DNA from: Pseudomonas mosselii
GTDB lineage: Bacteria > Pseudomonadota > Gammaproteobacteria > Pseudomonadales > Pseudomonadaceae
Assembly: GCF_005796105.1 (NCBI RefSeq)
Contig: NZ_VAUO01000006.1
Span: 1 to 64,000 of the forward strand
DNA: 64,000 bases
Reading direction: 5' to 3'
Made by a program: the position numbers and the translations under genes. Below are positions 16,544 through 26,865 of the stretch, piece after piece (positions within the stretch are counted from its first letter, which is position 1; every line of letters begins with the position of its first letter). The notes beneath the pieces were generated by a model. That model was given only the letters and a program-made list of their open reading frames with translations, made no database searches and was not told where the DNA came from.

Positions 16544-17317
16544 TCAACGATCCTTGAATTGCGCTTCGCGCTTGGCAATGAAGGCCGCCATGCCTTCTTT
16601 CTGGTCTTCGGTGGCGAACGCGGCGTGGAACACTCGCCGCTCGAAGCGCACCCCCTCGCTCAGGGTGACTTCAAAGGCACGGTTGACGCTCTCCTTGACC
16701 ATCATGCTGACCGGGATCGACTTGCTCGCGATGCTCGCGGCCACCTTCAGCGCCTCCTCCAGCAAATCGGCCTGCGGCACCACGCGGGCCACCAGGCCGG
16801 AGCGCTCGGCCTCCTCGGCGCCCATCAAACGGCCGCTCAGGCATAACTCCATGGCTTTGGCCTTGCCCACCGCACGGGTCAACCGTTGGGTGCCGCCCAT
16901 GCCCGGCAGTACGCCAAGGTTGATCTCCGGTTGGCCGAACTTGGCGTTGTCGGCGGCGAGAATGAAGTCGCACATCATCGCCAGCTCACAGCCACCGCCC
17001 AAGGCGAAACCTGCCACGGCGGCAATGATCGGCTTGCGCCGGTTGGCGATGCGGTCGGCGTCGCTGAACAGGTCGTCGACGTAGATCTGCGGGTATTGCA
17101 GCTCGGCCATTTCCTTGATGTCGGCACCGGCGGCGAACGCTTTGGCCGAGCCAGTCAGCACAACGCAACCGATGTTTGGATCACGTTCGAGCTGATCCAG
17201 GGCCAGGTTGATCTCGCGCACGATCTGCGCATTCAGGGCATTGAGCGCCTGGGGGCGGTTGAGCGTGATCAAACCGACCTTGCCGTGAATGTCCAACAGG
17301 ATGCTTTCGAATGCCAT
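16544..17317 (-). CDS. fadB1x: Enoyl-CoA hydratase
   Basis: A 257-aa crotonase-fold enzyme that hydrates 2-enoyl-CoA to 3-hydroxyacyl-CoA. The oxyanion-hole segments [11 protein letters not shown] and [16 protein letters not shown], and the catalytic Glu region [18 protein letters not shown], are intact. Start ATG 17317 has AGGAG upstream. It is the last gene of a five-gene operon matching the fadDx-type cluster of P. putida, which oxidises short or branched acyl-CoAs. Symbol by order similarity. Confidence 0.85.
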   Translation of the reverse strand: MAFESILLDIHGKVGLITLNRPQALNALNAQIVREINLALDQLERDPNIGCVVLTGSAKAFAAGADIKEMAELQYPQIYVDDLFSDADRIANRRKPIIAAVAGFALGGGCELAMMCDFILAADNAKFGQPEINLGVLPGMGGTQRLTRAVGKAKAMELCLSGRLMGAEEAERSGLVARVVPQADLLEEALKVAASIASKSIPVSMMVKESVNRAFEVTLSEGVRFERRVFHAAFATEDQKEGMAAFIAKREAQFKDR

Positions 17318-17330
17318 GCAGGCTGCTCCT

Positions 17331-18458
17331 TCAAAGGTTGCGCGCAATAACCATGCGCTGAATATCGCTGGTGCCTTCGTAAATCTGGCAAACCCGCACG
17401 TCGCGATAGATGCGAGCCAACGGGAAGTCGCTCAGATAGCCATAACCCCCAAGGGTCTGCAAGGCATCCGAACAGACCTTTTCGGCCATTTCCGAGGCAA
17501 ACAGCTTAGCCATCGAAGCCTCTACCAAGGCTGGACGCCCTGCGTCGCGCAGTGCCGCAGCATGCAGCACCATCTGCCGGGCCACGGCGATGCGAGTAGC
17601 CATATCGGCCAGACGGAAGGCCACCGCCTGGTGCTCGATCAACACCTTACCGAAACTCTGGCGCTCTTGGGCGTAGTCGCGAGCAACCTCGAATGCCGCA
17701 CGGGCCATGCCCACTGCCTGCGATGCGATGCCGATACGCCCACCCTCAAGGTTGGCCAGGGCAATCTTGTAACCCTGCCCTTCCTCGCCCAGGCGGTTGG
17801 CCACCGGCACGCGCACATTGTCGAAGACGATTTGGCAGGTGTCGGAGGCATGCTGGCCGAGCTTGTTCTCGACCCGCGCGACCTGATAGCCGGGAGAGTC
17901 GGTCGGCACGATGAACGCGCTGATGCCACGCTTGCCGGCGTCAGGATCGGTGACGGCAAAGACGATCACCACCCCGGCGTTCTGACCGGAGGTGATGAAC
18001 TGCTTGCTGCCATTGAGCACATAATGATCGCCGTCAAGGCGTGCGCGGGTCTTCAGGCTGCTGGCGTCGGAGCCGGCCTGGGGCTCGGTGAGGGCAAACG
18101 CGCCGAGCATCGCGCCGCTGGCCAGCGGCGCAAGAAACTGCTGCTTTTGCGCCTCGTTGCCGAACTTGAGGATCGGTACGCAACCTACCGAGTTGTGCAC
18201 GCTCATGATGGTCGAGCAGGCGCCGTCACCGGCGGCGATCTCTTCGAGGGCCATCGCATAGGCCACGTAACCGGTATCACTGCCCCCGTAAGCCTCAGGC
18301 ACCAGCATACCGAACAGCCCCAGCGCGGCCATTTCTGCGATGGCCTGCTTGGGAAAGCGGTGTTCCTTGTCCCACTGTTCGGCGAAGGGTTTCAGGCGCT
18401 CTTGGGCAAAATCGCGCACGGCATCGGCGATCTGTTGTTGCTCATCAGTTACCAGCAT
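17331..18458 (-). CDS. Acyl-CoA dehydrogenase
   Basis: A 375-aa flavoenzyme forming 2-enoyl-CoA from acyl-CoA and passing electrons to ETF. The FAD/substrate signatures [10 protein letters not shown] and [20 protein letters not shown] are present. The catalytic base is the Glu in [12 protein letters not shown] near residue 363, the short-chain position. Length fits short-chain or short-branched-chain dehydrogenases. Lies 13 bases upstream of the hydratase gene in the operon. Confidence 0.88.
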   Translation of the reverse strand: MLVTDEQQQIADAVRDFAQERLKPFAEQWDKEHRFPKQAIAEMAALGLFGMLVPEAYGGSDTGYVAYAMALEEIAAGDGACSTIMSVHNSVGCVPILKFGNEAQKQQFLAPLASGAMLGAFALTEPQAGSDASSLKTRARLDGDHYVLNGSKQFITSGQNAGVVIVFAVTDPDAGKRGISAFIVPTDSPGYQVARVENKLGQHASDTCQIVFDNVRVPVANRLGEEGQGYKIALANLEGGRIGIASQAVGMARAAFEVARDYAQERQSFGKVLIEHQAVAFRLADMATRIAVARQMVLHAAALRDAGRPALVEASMAKLFASEMAEKVCSDALQTLGGYGYLSDFPLARIYRDVRVCQIYEGTSDIQRMVIARNL

Positions 18459-18467
18459 GGTTCCACC

Positions 18468-19661
18468 TCAATACACGCATTCGAGCGCCATGGCCGTGGC
18501 CTCGCCACCGCCAATGCAGATGGCGGCCACGCCACGGCGCAAGTTGTTCTGGCGCAGTGCCGACAGCAGGGTCACCAGAATGCGCGCACCCGAGGCGCCA
18601 ATCGGGTGACCCAGGGCACAGGCGCCGCCGTGGATGTTGACCTTGTCATGGGGCAGGTCGAGCTGCTGCATGGTCGCCAGGGTGACCACCGCGAACGCTT
18701 CGTTGATCTCGAACAAGTCGACCTCGCCCAGGTTCCAACCCGTGCGCTGCATCAGCTTGTCGATCGCCCCGATTGGCGCGGTGGGGAACAATGCCGGAGT
18801 GTCGGCAAACGCGGCATGTCCGTGGATCACCGCCAAGGGCGTAAGCCCGCGCTTTTGCGCTTCGCTGCGGCGCATCAGCACCAGGGCGGCGGCGCCATCG
18901 GAGATCGAGCTGGCGTTGGCAGCAGTGACCGTACCGCCTTCACGAAACGCCGGCCTGAGTTGCGCGATCTTGTCCAGGCGTGCCTTGGGTGGCTGCTCGT
19001 CATCACTGACGAGTCGACTCTGCTTGCCCTCGGTGACCTCCACCGGAACGATCTCGGCAGCGAAGCGACCGCTGGCGATCGCTTGCTGGGCACGGGTCAG
19101 GGAGGCAATGGCGAAAGCGTCCTGGGCCTCGCGGCTGAAGCCGCGCTGCTGCGCGCAGTCTTCAGCGAAGGTGCCCATCAGCCGGCCTTTGTCGTAAGCA
19201 TCTTCCAGGCCATCCATGAACATATGGTCGATGATCTTGCCGTGGCCCATGCGATAGCCACCACGGGCCTTGTCCAGCAGGTACGGCGCGTTGCTCATGC
19301 TTTCCATGCCGCCGGCGACGATCACCTCGGCGCTGCCGACCAGCAACTGATCGTGAGCCATGATTGCCGCCTGCATCCCCGAGCCGCACATTTTGTTGAG
19401 GGTGGTGCAGGTGGTGTGCTTGCCAAGCCCGGCGCCGAGTGCTGCCTGGCGCGCCGGTGCCTGGCCCTGCCCTGCCGGCAGTACGCAGCCGAACAGCACC
19501 TGGTCGACGCTGGCGGCATCGATGCCGGCACGCTCGACCGCAGCGCGGATTGCTGCGCTGCCCAACTGCGGCGCGGTCAGGCTCTTGAGATCGCCCTGCA
19601 AGCCGCCCATGGGCGTGCGTACCGCGCTGACGATGACGATGGGGTCGTGGGTGAGAGTCAT
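18468..19661 (-). CDS. fadAx: Acetyl-CoA acetyltransferase (thiolase)
   Basis: A 397-aa thiolase. Catalytic nucleophile Cys92 in NKMCGSGMQA, His in GGACALGHPIGASGARI and second Cys in CIGGGEATAMAL are all present. The enzyme cleaves 3-ketoacyl-CoA (here probably 2-methylacetoacetyl-CoA or short chains) with CoA. Third gene of the operon from the 3' side, 9 bases from the dehydrogenase start. Confidence 0.88.
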   Translation of the reverse strand: MTLTHDPIVIVSAVRTPMGGLQGDLKSLTAPQLGSAAIRAAVERAGIDAASVDQVLFGCVLPAGQGQAPARQAALGAGLGKHTTCTTLNKMCGSGMQAAIMAHDQLLVGSAEVIVAGGMESMSNAPYLLDKARGGYRMGHGKIIDHMFMDGLEDAYDKGRLMGTFAEDCAQQRGFSREAQDAFAIASLTRAQQAIASGRFAAEIVPVEVTEGKQSRLVSDDEQPPKARLDKIAQLRPAFREGGTVTAANASSISDGAAALVLMRRSEAQKRGLTPLAVIHGHAAFADTPALFPTAPIGAIDKLMQRTGWNLGEVDLFEINEAFAVVTLATMQQLDLPHDKVNIHGGACALGHPIGASGARILVTLLSALRQNNLRRGVAAICIGGGEATAMALECVY

Positions 19662-19673
19662 GTGGCGAACTCC

Positions 19674-20441
19674 TTACTTGGCAGCCATGCGCAGCGCGCC
19701 GTCGAGGCGAATGACTTCGCCGTTGAGCATGCTGTTCTCGATAATGTGACGGGCCAGTGCCGCATACTCCTGCGGGCGACCCAGCCGAGGTGGGAATGGC
19801 ACGCCAGCGGACAGCGAGGCACGCACCTCGTCGGTCATGCCGGCCATCATCGGCGTCTCGAAGATACCGGGCGCGATGGTCATCACACGGATGCCGAAAC
19901 GCGCCAGTTCCCTTGCGACCGGCAGGGTCAGGCTGGCGATAGCCCCCTTGGAAGCGGCGTAGGCGGCCTGGCCGATCTGACCGTCGTAGGCGGCGATCGA
20001 GGCCGTGTTGATGATTACCCCGCGCTCGCCGCCTGCATCAGGCTGTCCTTCTGCGATGGCGGCGGCGGCCAGGCGCAGCAGGTTGAAGCTGCCCACCAGG
20101 TTGACGTTGATCACCTTGGCGAAGCTGGCTAGCCCATGCGGGCCGTGCTTGCCCAGGACTTTTTCGGCACCGACGATGCCGGCGCAGTTGACCAACCCAT
20201 GTAGGCTGCCGAAGGTACTGACGGCGGCATCAACCGCTGTCTGTGCGGCTTGCTCGTCACTGATGTCCGCCACCGCGAAGTGGGCATTGCCACCCAGTTC
20301 AGCAGCCTTGGCCTGGACCGCGTCGGCGTTCAGGTCTACCAGCATGACCTTGGCACCGGCTTCGATGAGCATCTGCGCAGTGGCCGCGCCCAGACCTGAC
20401 GCGCCGCCACTGACGATGAAGTGTTTTTCGGTGATGTGCAT
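19674..20441 (-). CDS. fadB2x: SDR-family 3-hydroxyacyl-CoA dehydrogenase
   Basis: A 255-aa short-chain dehydrogenase. The NAD site [13 protein letters not shown] (about 10-22) and catalytic Ser/Tyr/Lys ([11 protein letters not shown], then [11 protein letters not shown]) are present. It resembles the HSD17B10 / 3-hydroxy-2-methylbutyryl-CoA dehydrogenase group (end [37 protein letters not shown]). In the operon it oxidises 3-hydroxyacyl-CoA between hydratase and thiolase. Confidence 0.85.
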   Translation of the reverse strand: MHITEKHFIVSGGASGLGAATAQMLIEAGAKVMLVDLNADAVQAKAAELGGNAHFAVADISDEQAAQTAVDAAVSTFGSLHGLVNCAGIVGAEKVLGKHGPHGLASFAKVINVNLVGSFNLLRLAAAAIAEGQPDAGGERGVIINTASIAAYDGQIGQAAYAASKGAIASLTLPVARELARFGIRVMTIAPGIFETPMMAGMTDEVRASLSAGVPFPPRLGRPQEYAALARHIIENSMLNGEVIRLDGALRMAAK

Positions 20442-20453
20442 GGGAGTCTTCCT

Positions 20454-22100
20454 TCAGGCGCCCGCAGCAGTCGGCTGCGCGGCTTGTTGTCGGGCAATTT
20501 CCTGATTGCGCAGGATAAAGCGCTGCAGCTTGCCGCTGGGGGTCTTGGGCAGTTCGCTGACAAATTCGATTTCACGCGGGTAAGCGTGGGCGTACAGACG
20601 TTGGCGCACGTGCTGACGCAGCGCGTCGGCAAGTGTCGGATCGCCCTCCACACCCTGGGCCAGCACCACGAACGCCTTGATCAGCTCGGTGCGCTCCGGG
20701 TCGGGCTTGCCGATCACGGCGGCTTCGATCACCGCCGGGTGCTCGATCAATGCGCTTTCCACATCGAACGGCCCCACACGGTAGCCGGAGGTGGTGATCA
20801 CATCGTCGCTACGTCCCACGAAACTGATGCTGCCGTCCGCGTTCAGCTCGACGGTGTCGCCGGACAAGTAGTATTTGCCCACGAACGCCTTGGTCGATAC
20901 ACCCTGATAGCCACCGAACCAACACAGTGGCGACTGCTCGCGGTCAACGGCCAGGATGCCCGGCTGCCCAGCCGGTAGCTCGCGACCCTGCTCGTCGACC
21001 ACGACGATGCGATGACCAGGGATAGCGAAACCGGCTGAGCCTGGACGCACCGGATGCGCCAGCGCATGGTGATTGCACAGCACCATGCCCAGTTCGGTCT
21101 GGCCATAGTGGTCATGGATGGTCACGCCAAGCGCTTCGGCGAACCAGCGAATAACCTCGGGATTGAGCGGCTCGCCTGCGCTGCTCAGCACCCTCAAGCG
21201 GCCTTTTACCGGCGCCGCGAAGGCATCCCCGGCCGCGATCAGCAAGCGGTATGCGGTGGGAGACCCGGTCAGGTTGTTGATCGCCAATTTATCGATGATC
21301 CGCGCGCAGCTCTCGACACTGAACGGCCCGTCGTAGAACGTCGTGGCATGCCCCATGGACAACGGTCCGATCACCGCGTAGTACAGGCCATAGGCCCAGC
21401 CGGGATCGGCCAGGTTCCAGAAACGGTCGTCGGGGCGTAAATCGATGGCATCGCGCATATAGCCCTGGAACGCGATGATTGCCCGAAGCGGCACCTCCAG
21501 CGGTTTGGCCGGGCCGGTGGTGCCAGAGGTGAACATCAGCAGGAATGGATCGTCACCCGTTCGCATTACCGGCTCGCAGGCACTTTCAGCGGCCTGCAGC
21601 AACGCATGAAAGTCCAGCTCACCGGACGCGGCGCCGACCGTAATGAGCGTCGGGCACTGGGGCAGCTGGGTGAGTTTTGCACGGTTGGTGCGGTCAGTAA
21701 CCAGTACACGCGCACCGGACTGCTCCAGACGGTGTTCGATGGCCTTCGGCCCGAACGCGGTAAACAGTGGCTGGTAGACGGCGCCCAAGCGCCAGGTAGC
21801 CAGAAGGGTGACCAGCAACTCGGGGGTGCGAGGTAACAGGCCGGCAACCCGGTCGCCGACGCCGACACCCTGCGCCCTGAGCACGTTGGCAAAGCGCGCG
21901 GCCTGGGCTTGCAACTGATCGAAACTGTAGCGCCCACCGTTACCGTCGCGGTCTTCATGGATCAACGCCAGCTTGCCGCGACCGACATGCCGGTCGCAGC
22001 ATTCGACACAGGCGTTGAGGGCCTGCAAGCTACCGTGCAGGGCCGCTGCGGCGGCCTCGGCGTAATTGAACGAACGGGCCGCCCCGGCGTAATCGCGCAT
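20454..22100 (-). CDS. fadDx: AMP-forming acyl-CoA synthetase
   Basis: A 548-aa ANL-superfamily enzyme that activates a carboxylic acid as acyl-AMP, then acyl-CoA. Visible motifs: LLMFTSGTTGPAKPLEVP (P-loop-like A3), DHYGQTELG (A5), YYLSGDTVELNADGSISFVGRSDDVITTSGYRVGPFDVES (A7-A8), and the C-terminal catalytic Lys in PKTPSGKLQRF. First gene of the operon; the substrate is likely a short or branched fatty acid given the neighbours. The AraC-type gene at 26866-27870 may control the cluster, though the large NEL gene separates them. Confidence 0.85.
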   Translation of the reverse strand: MRDYAGAARSFNYAEAAAAALHGSLQALNACVECCDRHVGRGKLALIHEDRDGNGGRYSFDQLQAQAARFANVLRAQGVGVGDRVAGLLPRTPELLVTLLATWRLGAVYQPLFTAFGPKAIEHRLEQSGARVLVTDRTNRAKLTQLPQCPTLITVGAASGELDFHALLQAAESACEPVMRTGDDPFLLMFTSGTTGPAKPLEVPLRAIIAFQGYMRDAIDLRPDDRFWNLADPGWAYGLYYAVIGPLSMGHATTFYDGPFSVESCARIIDKLAINNLTGSPTAYRLLIAAGDAFAAPVKGRLRVLSSAGEPLNPEVIRWFAEALGVTIHDHYGQTELGMVLCNHHALAHPVRPGSAGFAIPGHRIVVVDEQGRELPAGQPGILAVDREQSPLCWFGGYQGVSTKAFVGKYYLSGDTVELNADGSISFVGRSDDVITTSGYRVGPFDVESALIEHPAVIEAAVIGKPDPERTELIKAFVVLAQGVEGDPTLADALRQHVRQRLYAHAYPREIEFVSELPKTPSGKLQRFILRNQEIARQQAAQPTAAGA

Positions 22101-22216
22101 CGTCAGACTCCTAGCTTCTTATTGTTGGAGTGCACCATCGGTCTGAAGATGTTCGCGCCGCCTGGCGAGCCCGGCAATGGCCAAAGCTGTCAATCTGGAT
22201 GACTGGTTTTGCCCGG

Positions 22217-25200
22217 TCAGCCCTGCTCTTCGGCCAGCACCTCCAAGGTCAGTCGCACGCTCAATGCGTTCATCGCGGCCTGGCGCTCCACCCGAAGCGC
22301 ATCCCAGCGCTGCACGTACTGCTCGCTGGTCAACGTCTCTTCTTGCTCGTCGATTGCCGTGCCGCGCTGATCGAACGACAGCTCCACTTCACCGAACAGC
22401 GCCGCATGCCGCTCACGCAGATAGCGTTGCCAGAACAGCCGGGCGGCCAGGCTTTCGGCCAGTGCCTGCGGTGTCTGCGCCGCCAGTACGGCGCGCCTGG
22501 CGTCCTGCAACTGCGCCGAGGACACCCGCGCAACGTCACCGAAGCGCATGCTGCGTGGCTGAAAAGGCAGTTCGAGCTGATCGGCCAGGTGCACGCGGTA
22601 GAACAAGCTCACTTCGATTTCATCGACGCCGCGCTCTTGCAGCGCACGGGCGCGGATATCCTCACGCGCATACTGCTCCAAGCGCTCCAGGCGGAACAGC
22701 CCGCGCCCGAGTTCGAGAAATTGCGCACGGCGTTCATGCAGGCTGCCCTCACGCTCGGCCACAGCGACCCTGACCTGCACCTGCAGGGCCGCGAAGCGGT
22801 CGATGACACTGTCTTCACAGGTCAAAGGCTGGCTGGCAACGGTGAACACCTGATCACGCAGTTCGCTGTCGCTTTCCAAAGTGTGCAACAGCGTCCACAC
22901 GTGATCGGTCATGTACGCCTGGCCCGAACGAAAGTCTGCCGTACGCGGCAGCTCTCGCAGGACGTCGAATACCGCACTGCTGTGCGGCAACGCCACGAGC
23001 GTGTCCCAGCGTTGGGCGAGCACATCCTGTTGAGTGTCCGGCATCCTGTCCAGCCATACCCGCCTGGCGTCGGCATAATCGCCCCCCAGACTCCCTTCAC
23101 CCACACCCTCGTGCTGCATCGAGTGAACTTCAAGCATATGCAGGTTCACAAAGGCCTGTGCCGGTATCGGATTGCGTTGGACCAACAGTGCCTGCCGGTA
23201 ATACAGCGGCATGCGCAGGATGTCTTGTGGGATATCGGTGAGCTGGTTGTCACGCAGATCACAGCTCTGCAGATTACCCAGCAGCTCGAGGCCGCCAGGC
23301 CACTCGCTCAGTCGGCAATAACGCAGGTTCAGGCTCGCCAACAACGGCAGGTGGTTGAAGCGCAGTTGCAACCTACCCAGCGGGTTGTAGCTCAGGTCGA
23401 GGTCGACGAGCCTCGGCAACCCCGTCAGCCTGGCGAAACCGTCATGGCTCATACGAATCTGGTTGTGACTCAGGCGCACTGTGCGCAGCTCGGTGAGGTA
23501 CGCGATACCTTCGGGCACCTGGGTCAGGCGGTTGCTGACCAGGTTCAGCCGGCGCAGGCCAGAGAACGCCCGCAGGAAGTCAGCGGGCACCTGCTCCAAG
23601 CGCATGTTGGCCATCACCAATACGGTAACGTGTCCGAAGTCGGTGTCATGGGGCACGGCGGGTAAGTCCTGTACCGGTAAGCCGCTCAAGTCCAGGCGCA
23701 TACCTTCGATGGCGCCCTGGGCATTCACCACACGCTCGCCCTGCAAGCGCCACGCTTGACGCAGACGCGCGGCGACCTGCGCACAGGCACTGCGGGTCGC
23801 GGGTTGGGTGTGCGCCTGCTCCCAGCGGTTGAGGCTGCGGTCTAGTCGTACATAGTTCTCCTCTTGCTCAAGCAAGATGTCGAACGCCTCACCCGGGCGT
23901 CTGAGAAGCAGGTTCAAGTAGCCCTCGACTTGGGTATCGGAAAAGCCGGGGTACAAGCTGCGAACGCGCGTGCGCAAGGTTTCACGGGCGTTGGCAGGCC
24001 CCTGCCCGCGGCCACTTAGGAGGTAACCTACGCGCCCGTCGGGCAGGCGCTGACCCGGATTGAACCACGGCTGCTGCGCACGCCAGCCCATGACTTGCAG
24101 AAGCCGCGTCCGCTGCGCCGGGACCTGTTCGAGCACCTTCAGGCGCAACTGAGCGGCGGCACCTTCGGTGCTGATGCCCATGCGCTGCAACTGCTGCGGC
24201 GACAACAGCGCGACGATGGCCTCGAACAATCCGGCAGGTTCCTCGACCAGAACCTCAAGCTCGACCCCCCGATTGTCGTACAGCCAGTAGCGCCCGTGCT
24301 TGAGGACCAGCGTCGTCAGCGTGCGAGGATCGCCCTGGGGATCGGTCCGAGTAATCAGTCGTCCGCTGTCCGAACCTTGACGCAACTCAATACTCACCGC
24401 ACTGGGCCAATTCGGCACGCGCCCAAGGAGCGACAGCACCAGCTCGCCGGTTTCATCGCTGTTGGAGCTACTGAGATAGAGGCCTTCCAGTGCCCGGTTG
24501 AGCCTAGCCATCTGCAACAGCGTGCGGGCCTGCTGTGCGAGCGGCAGCGGCACACGCGCCTCGACCCGCGCCACCGCCAGCTGAACCGCATCGGCGCGTT
24601 CGACCACATTCAACACGTAATCATCCGGCAAGCCTTGAAAGTCGCGCTTGAGCAACACGAACAGCGGCTCGTCGGACGACGCCACCGACGTCAGGTGTTC
24701 AAGCAGCTCGCCCCTGAACATCGGTTCATCATCGATCAATGCCTGCTGTAGCGCGGGCCCTCGCAGGCCTTGAACAGCAGGCCGGGCCAGACACCAATCG
24801 AGGATCTGCCGGTCGCCGCTGGCCGTAGTCGTACGTTCGAGGTCATCGGTGATCAGCGCAGTGTCGTGCAGCCCGGCAAAAAACGCGTCGATGCGCTGGT
24901 CAGCCGCGAAACGCCGCACGGTGTAGCGCAGGTTGACCGGAACCGGTCGTTGCTCGACCAGCAGCCCGCGTAATTCGTCCTGGTCGATGCCAGCCACCTG
25001 CATGATCTGCTCCGCCCGCGCGGCCTGTAGTGCAGGCTGGTGAGGCCATAGGGTGTCGAGCAGTCGAGCGCTGTCATTCCACTCCAGCGGTCGCTCGCCG
25101 CGCAACCACCAGCCACGCTCGCCATTGCTGCACAACACCGGTCCGAACGCATCATCGCCGCGCGGATGCCGCAAGCGCCACGGCCCCAGCGGATCGGGAC

Positions 25201-26740
25201 GATGAACTTCATGGAAATGCCCACCCACCTTGATCCAGCGTCGCGGCCCCTGTCCGTAAAGGCCGTCAGCTTGCAACGTGGCGTCCTCTGGCTCACTGGC
25301 GTATTGGCGCAGATCAGGCGCCCACAGTCGCTGCTGCGAAGCCGCCGTTTGCACAGGTTCCAGCGCATCGACGAAGGCACTGCGGGCGAACCCCTTGGCG
25401 ACGATACTCGCGCCACCAGCTACCGCCGCAGCAACCGCCAGGCTTTCGGCCACGCCGAGCATGTGTTCGAGCGCCTCGTGCTGGTGCCCACGGTGCCAAT
25501 CCACCGCACCTTCGTAGACCTGCGAGAGTGTCTGCACGACGAACTGGCCCAGTAGCAGCTCTCCGACCACAGGAATGAACAGCCCGGCCAGATTGGCCAG
25601 GCTCATGCCCACGCTTTTCCAAGCCTCCAGGCGTGCGCGTGCCGCAGCACGATCAGCATCGGCCGTGGGCACCAGCAACAACCGCGCATTCTCCTTGGCG
25701 TGGCTGACTTGCACGGCTACAAGCCGCGTAAAGATGTCCGAGGCAACTTCGTGGGCCTGCAATTGCAGGTCTGGCGAACTGTCCTTCAAGCGCAGCGCCA
25801 GTGTGCCCAACCAGGCAGGGCGTTCACCCAGACCGATCAACTGACTGAAGTAGCTACGATACTCAGGGCGCTTGAGGTCATCGAGCAGTTCGCTGGCCAT
25901 CACCTCCCACGAGCTGAACTTGCGCAGCGCCCGCTGTGGATCGCTGGGCAGATAGAGTATGACGCCAGCGCCCTGCCCTTGATTGTCACGCAGTCGCAGC
26001 ACCACTGCGTCAGCCACCGTTTGGCCGAGTATCGTCAACAGCGCCGGTGAGGCCTGCAAGTAAGTCGTCAACAGGTCGTCACTGCCATTTGCCACGGCCC
26101 TCAGGGCGAGTTGCTCGTGGGCATCGAGCAGCCCTTGCAAGGTCGCAACCTCCACCGCAAGCCGAAGGCCCGCACGCTTATTGTCGCTGAGCAGCGCTTC
26201 GGTCGCCGGGGTGAAGGTACGTGTCAGCAACCCCTGGTACAAAGCACCGATATCGCGCTCGCGGCAAGCCCTAACCAGGGTCGTGGTATCGCCCGAGACT
26301 ACCCGGTTGGTGCCTGGCATCACTAAGCCCGAGCCCTCATAGAACGATGCCCCCTCATGAAAGTTCTGCATCAGCGTCAACAGGCCCGGCTTGCGGGTAT
26401 AACGCGGCACGACGTATGGCCAGCCGCTGCCCAGGTATCGCCCGAACTCAGGGGTGATCTCCAGCCATTCGAGGTGCTTGACGTTTACCCCTGGCGCCAA
26501 CCGCTCAGTCAGCAGCGCGTCGAACTGCTGCTCGGCGAAGTGCTGCACGGACAGCAAGTCAACGGTCGCCTCGCGCAATCGTTGCTCGCTGTCGCGGTGG
26601 GCCTTGAAGCGGTCACGCAAGGTATTGATCTGGCCCGGCGACGCTTGGACCAGCCATTGCGCAAGGCGAGCCCCGATGAACGCATCGGTAGCGCGTTCGA
26701 TCTTGGCGGGCACGGAAGACGGAACAACTTCGGACGGCAT
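22217..26740 (-). CDS. LRR protein with C-terminal NEL-type E3 ubiquitin ligase domain
   Basis: A 1507-aa protein. The N-terminal 1000 residues resemble the dermonecrotic-toxin-like region (DUF6543) common in Pseudomonas effectors, with a hydrophobic pair near 385-440 (LANLAGLFIPVVGELLLGQFV, SLAVAAAVAGGASIVAKGF). Leucine-rich repeats follow at about 1040-1185 (LRRLNLVSNRLTQVPEGIAYLTELRTVRLSHNQI and similar, shown here in part). The NEL domain (about 1200-1507) keeps the catalytic Cys1308 in the CED motif (QPLTCEDSVID), as in IpaH/SspH ligases. Such enzymes ubiquitinate eukaryotic proteins after secretion. ATG 26740 has GAGG 8 nt upstream. No secretion system is nearby. Confidence 0.85.
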   Translation of the reverse strand: MPSEVVPSSVPAKIERATDAFIGARLAQWLVQASPGQINTLRDRFKAHRDSEQRLREATVDLLSVQHFAEQQFDALLTERLAPGVNVKHLEWLEITPEFGRYLGSGWPYVVPRYTRKPGLLTLMQNFHEGASFYEGSGLVMPGTNRVVSGDTTTLVRACRERDIGALYQGLLTRTFTPATEALLSDNKRAGLRLAVEVATLQGLLDAHEQLALRAVANGSDDLLTTYLQASPALLTILGQTVADAVVLRLRDNQGQGAGVILYLPSDPQRALRKFSSWEVMASELLDDLKRPEYRSYFSQLIGLGERPAWLGTLALRLKDSSPDLQLQAHEVASDIFTRLVAVQVSHAKENARLLLVPTADADRAAARARLEAWKSVGMSLANLAGLFIPVVGELLLGQFVVQTLSQVYEGAVDWHRGHQHEALEHMLGVAESLAVAAAVAGGASIVAKGFARSAFVDALEPVQTAASQQRLWAPDLRQYASEPEDATLQADGLYGQGPRRWIKVGGHFHEVHRPDPLGPWRLRHPRGDDAFGPVLCSNGERGWWLRGERPLEWNDSARLLDTLWPHQPALQAARAEQIMQVAGIDQDELRGLLVEQRPVPVNLRYTVRRFAADQRIDAFFAGLHDTALITDDLERTTTASGDRQILDWCLARPAVQGLRGPALQQALIDDEPMFRGELLEHLTSVASSDEPLFVLLKRDFQGLPDDYVLNVVERADAVQLAVARVEARVPLPLAQQARTLLQMARLNRALEGLYLSSSNSDETGELVLSLLGRVPNWPSAVSIELRQGSDSGRLITRTDPQGDPRTLTTLVLKHGRYWLYDNRGVELEVLVEEPAGLFEAIVALLSPQQLQRMGISTEGAAAQLRLKVLEQVPAQRTRLLQVMGWRAQQPWFNPGQRLPDGRVGYLLSGRGQGPANARETLRTRVRSLYPGFSDTQVEGYLNLLLRRPGEAFDILLEQEENYVRLDRSLNRWEQAHTQPATRSACAQVAARLRQAWRLQGERVVNAQGAIEGMRLDLSGLPVQDLPAVPHDTDFGHVTVLVMANMRLEQVPADFLRAFSGLRRLNLVSNRLTQVPEGIAYLTELRTVRLSHNQIRMSHDGFARLTGLPRLVDLDLSYNPLGRLQLRFNHLPLLASLNLRYCRLSEWPGGLELLGNLQSCDLRDNQLTDIPQDILRMPLYYRQALLVQRNPIPAQAFVNLHMLEVHSMQHEGVGEGSLGGDYADARRVWLDRMPDTQQDVLAQRWDTLVALPHSSAVFDVLRELPRTADFRSGQAYMTDHVWTLLHTLESDSELRDQVFTVASQPLTCEDSVIDRFAALQVQVRVAVAEREGSLHERRAQFLELGRGLFRLERLEQYAREDIRARALQERGVDEIEVSLFYRVHLADQLELPFQPRSMRFGDVARVSSAQLQDARRAVLAAQTPQALAESLAARLFWQRYLRERHAALFGEVELSFDQRGTAIDEQEETLTSEQYVQRWDALRVERQAAMNALSVRLTLEVLAEEQG

Positions 26741-26865
26741 GACAAGCACCTCGCTGGGCTCAAAACCGCGAGCTTCAGGCGCCGAGCGCTTGCGAGGCAG
26801 AGGGAAAACGTACAGGCGTCCGCGGCAATATGCGGTTCACCTGTGGCCGTGTCCTGGGCAAGGCG

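Noticed and set aside
17289..20132. A 947-codon plus-strand frame opposite the fad genes
   Set aside because: Antisense shadow caused by high GC; the minus-strand genes have complete catalytic motifs and ribosome sites.
22130..23665. A 511-codon plus-strand frame opposite the NEL gene
   Set aside because: Antisense shadow of the C-terminal NEL/LRR coding region; no ribosome site or domain.
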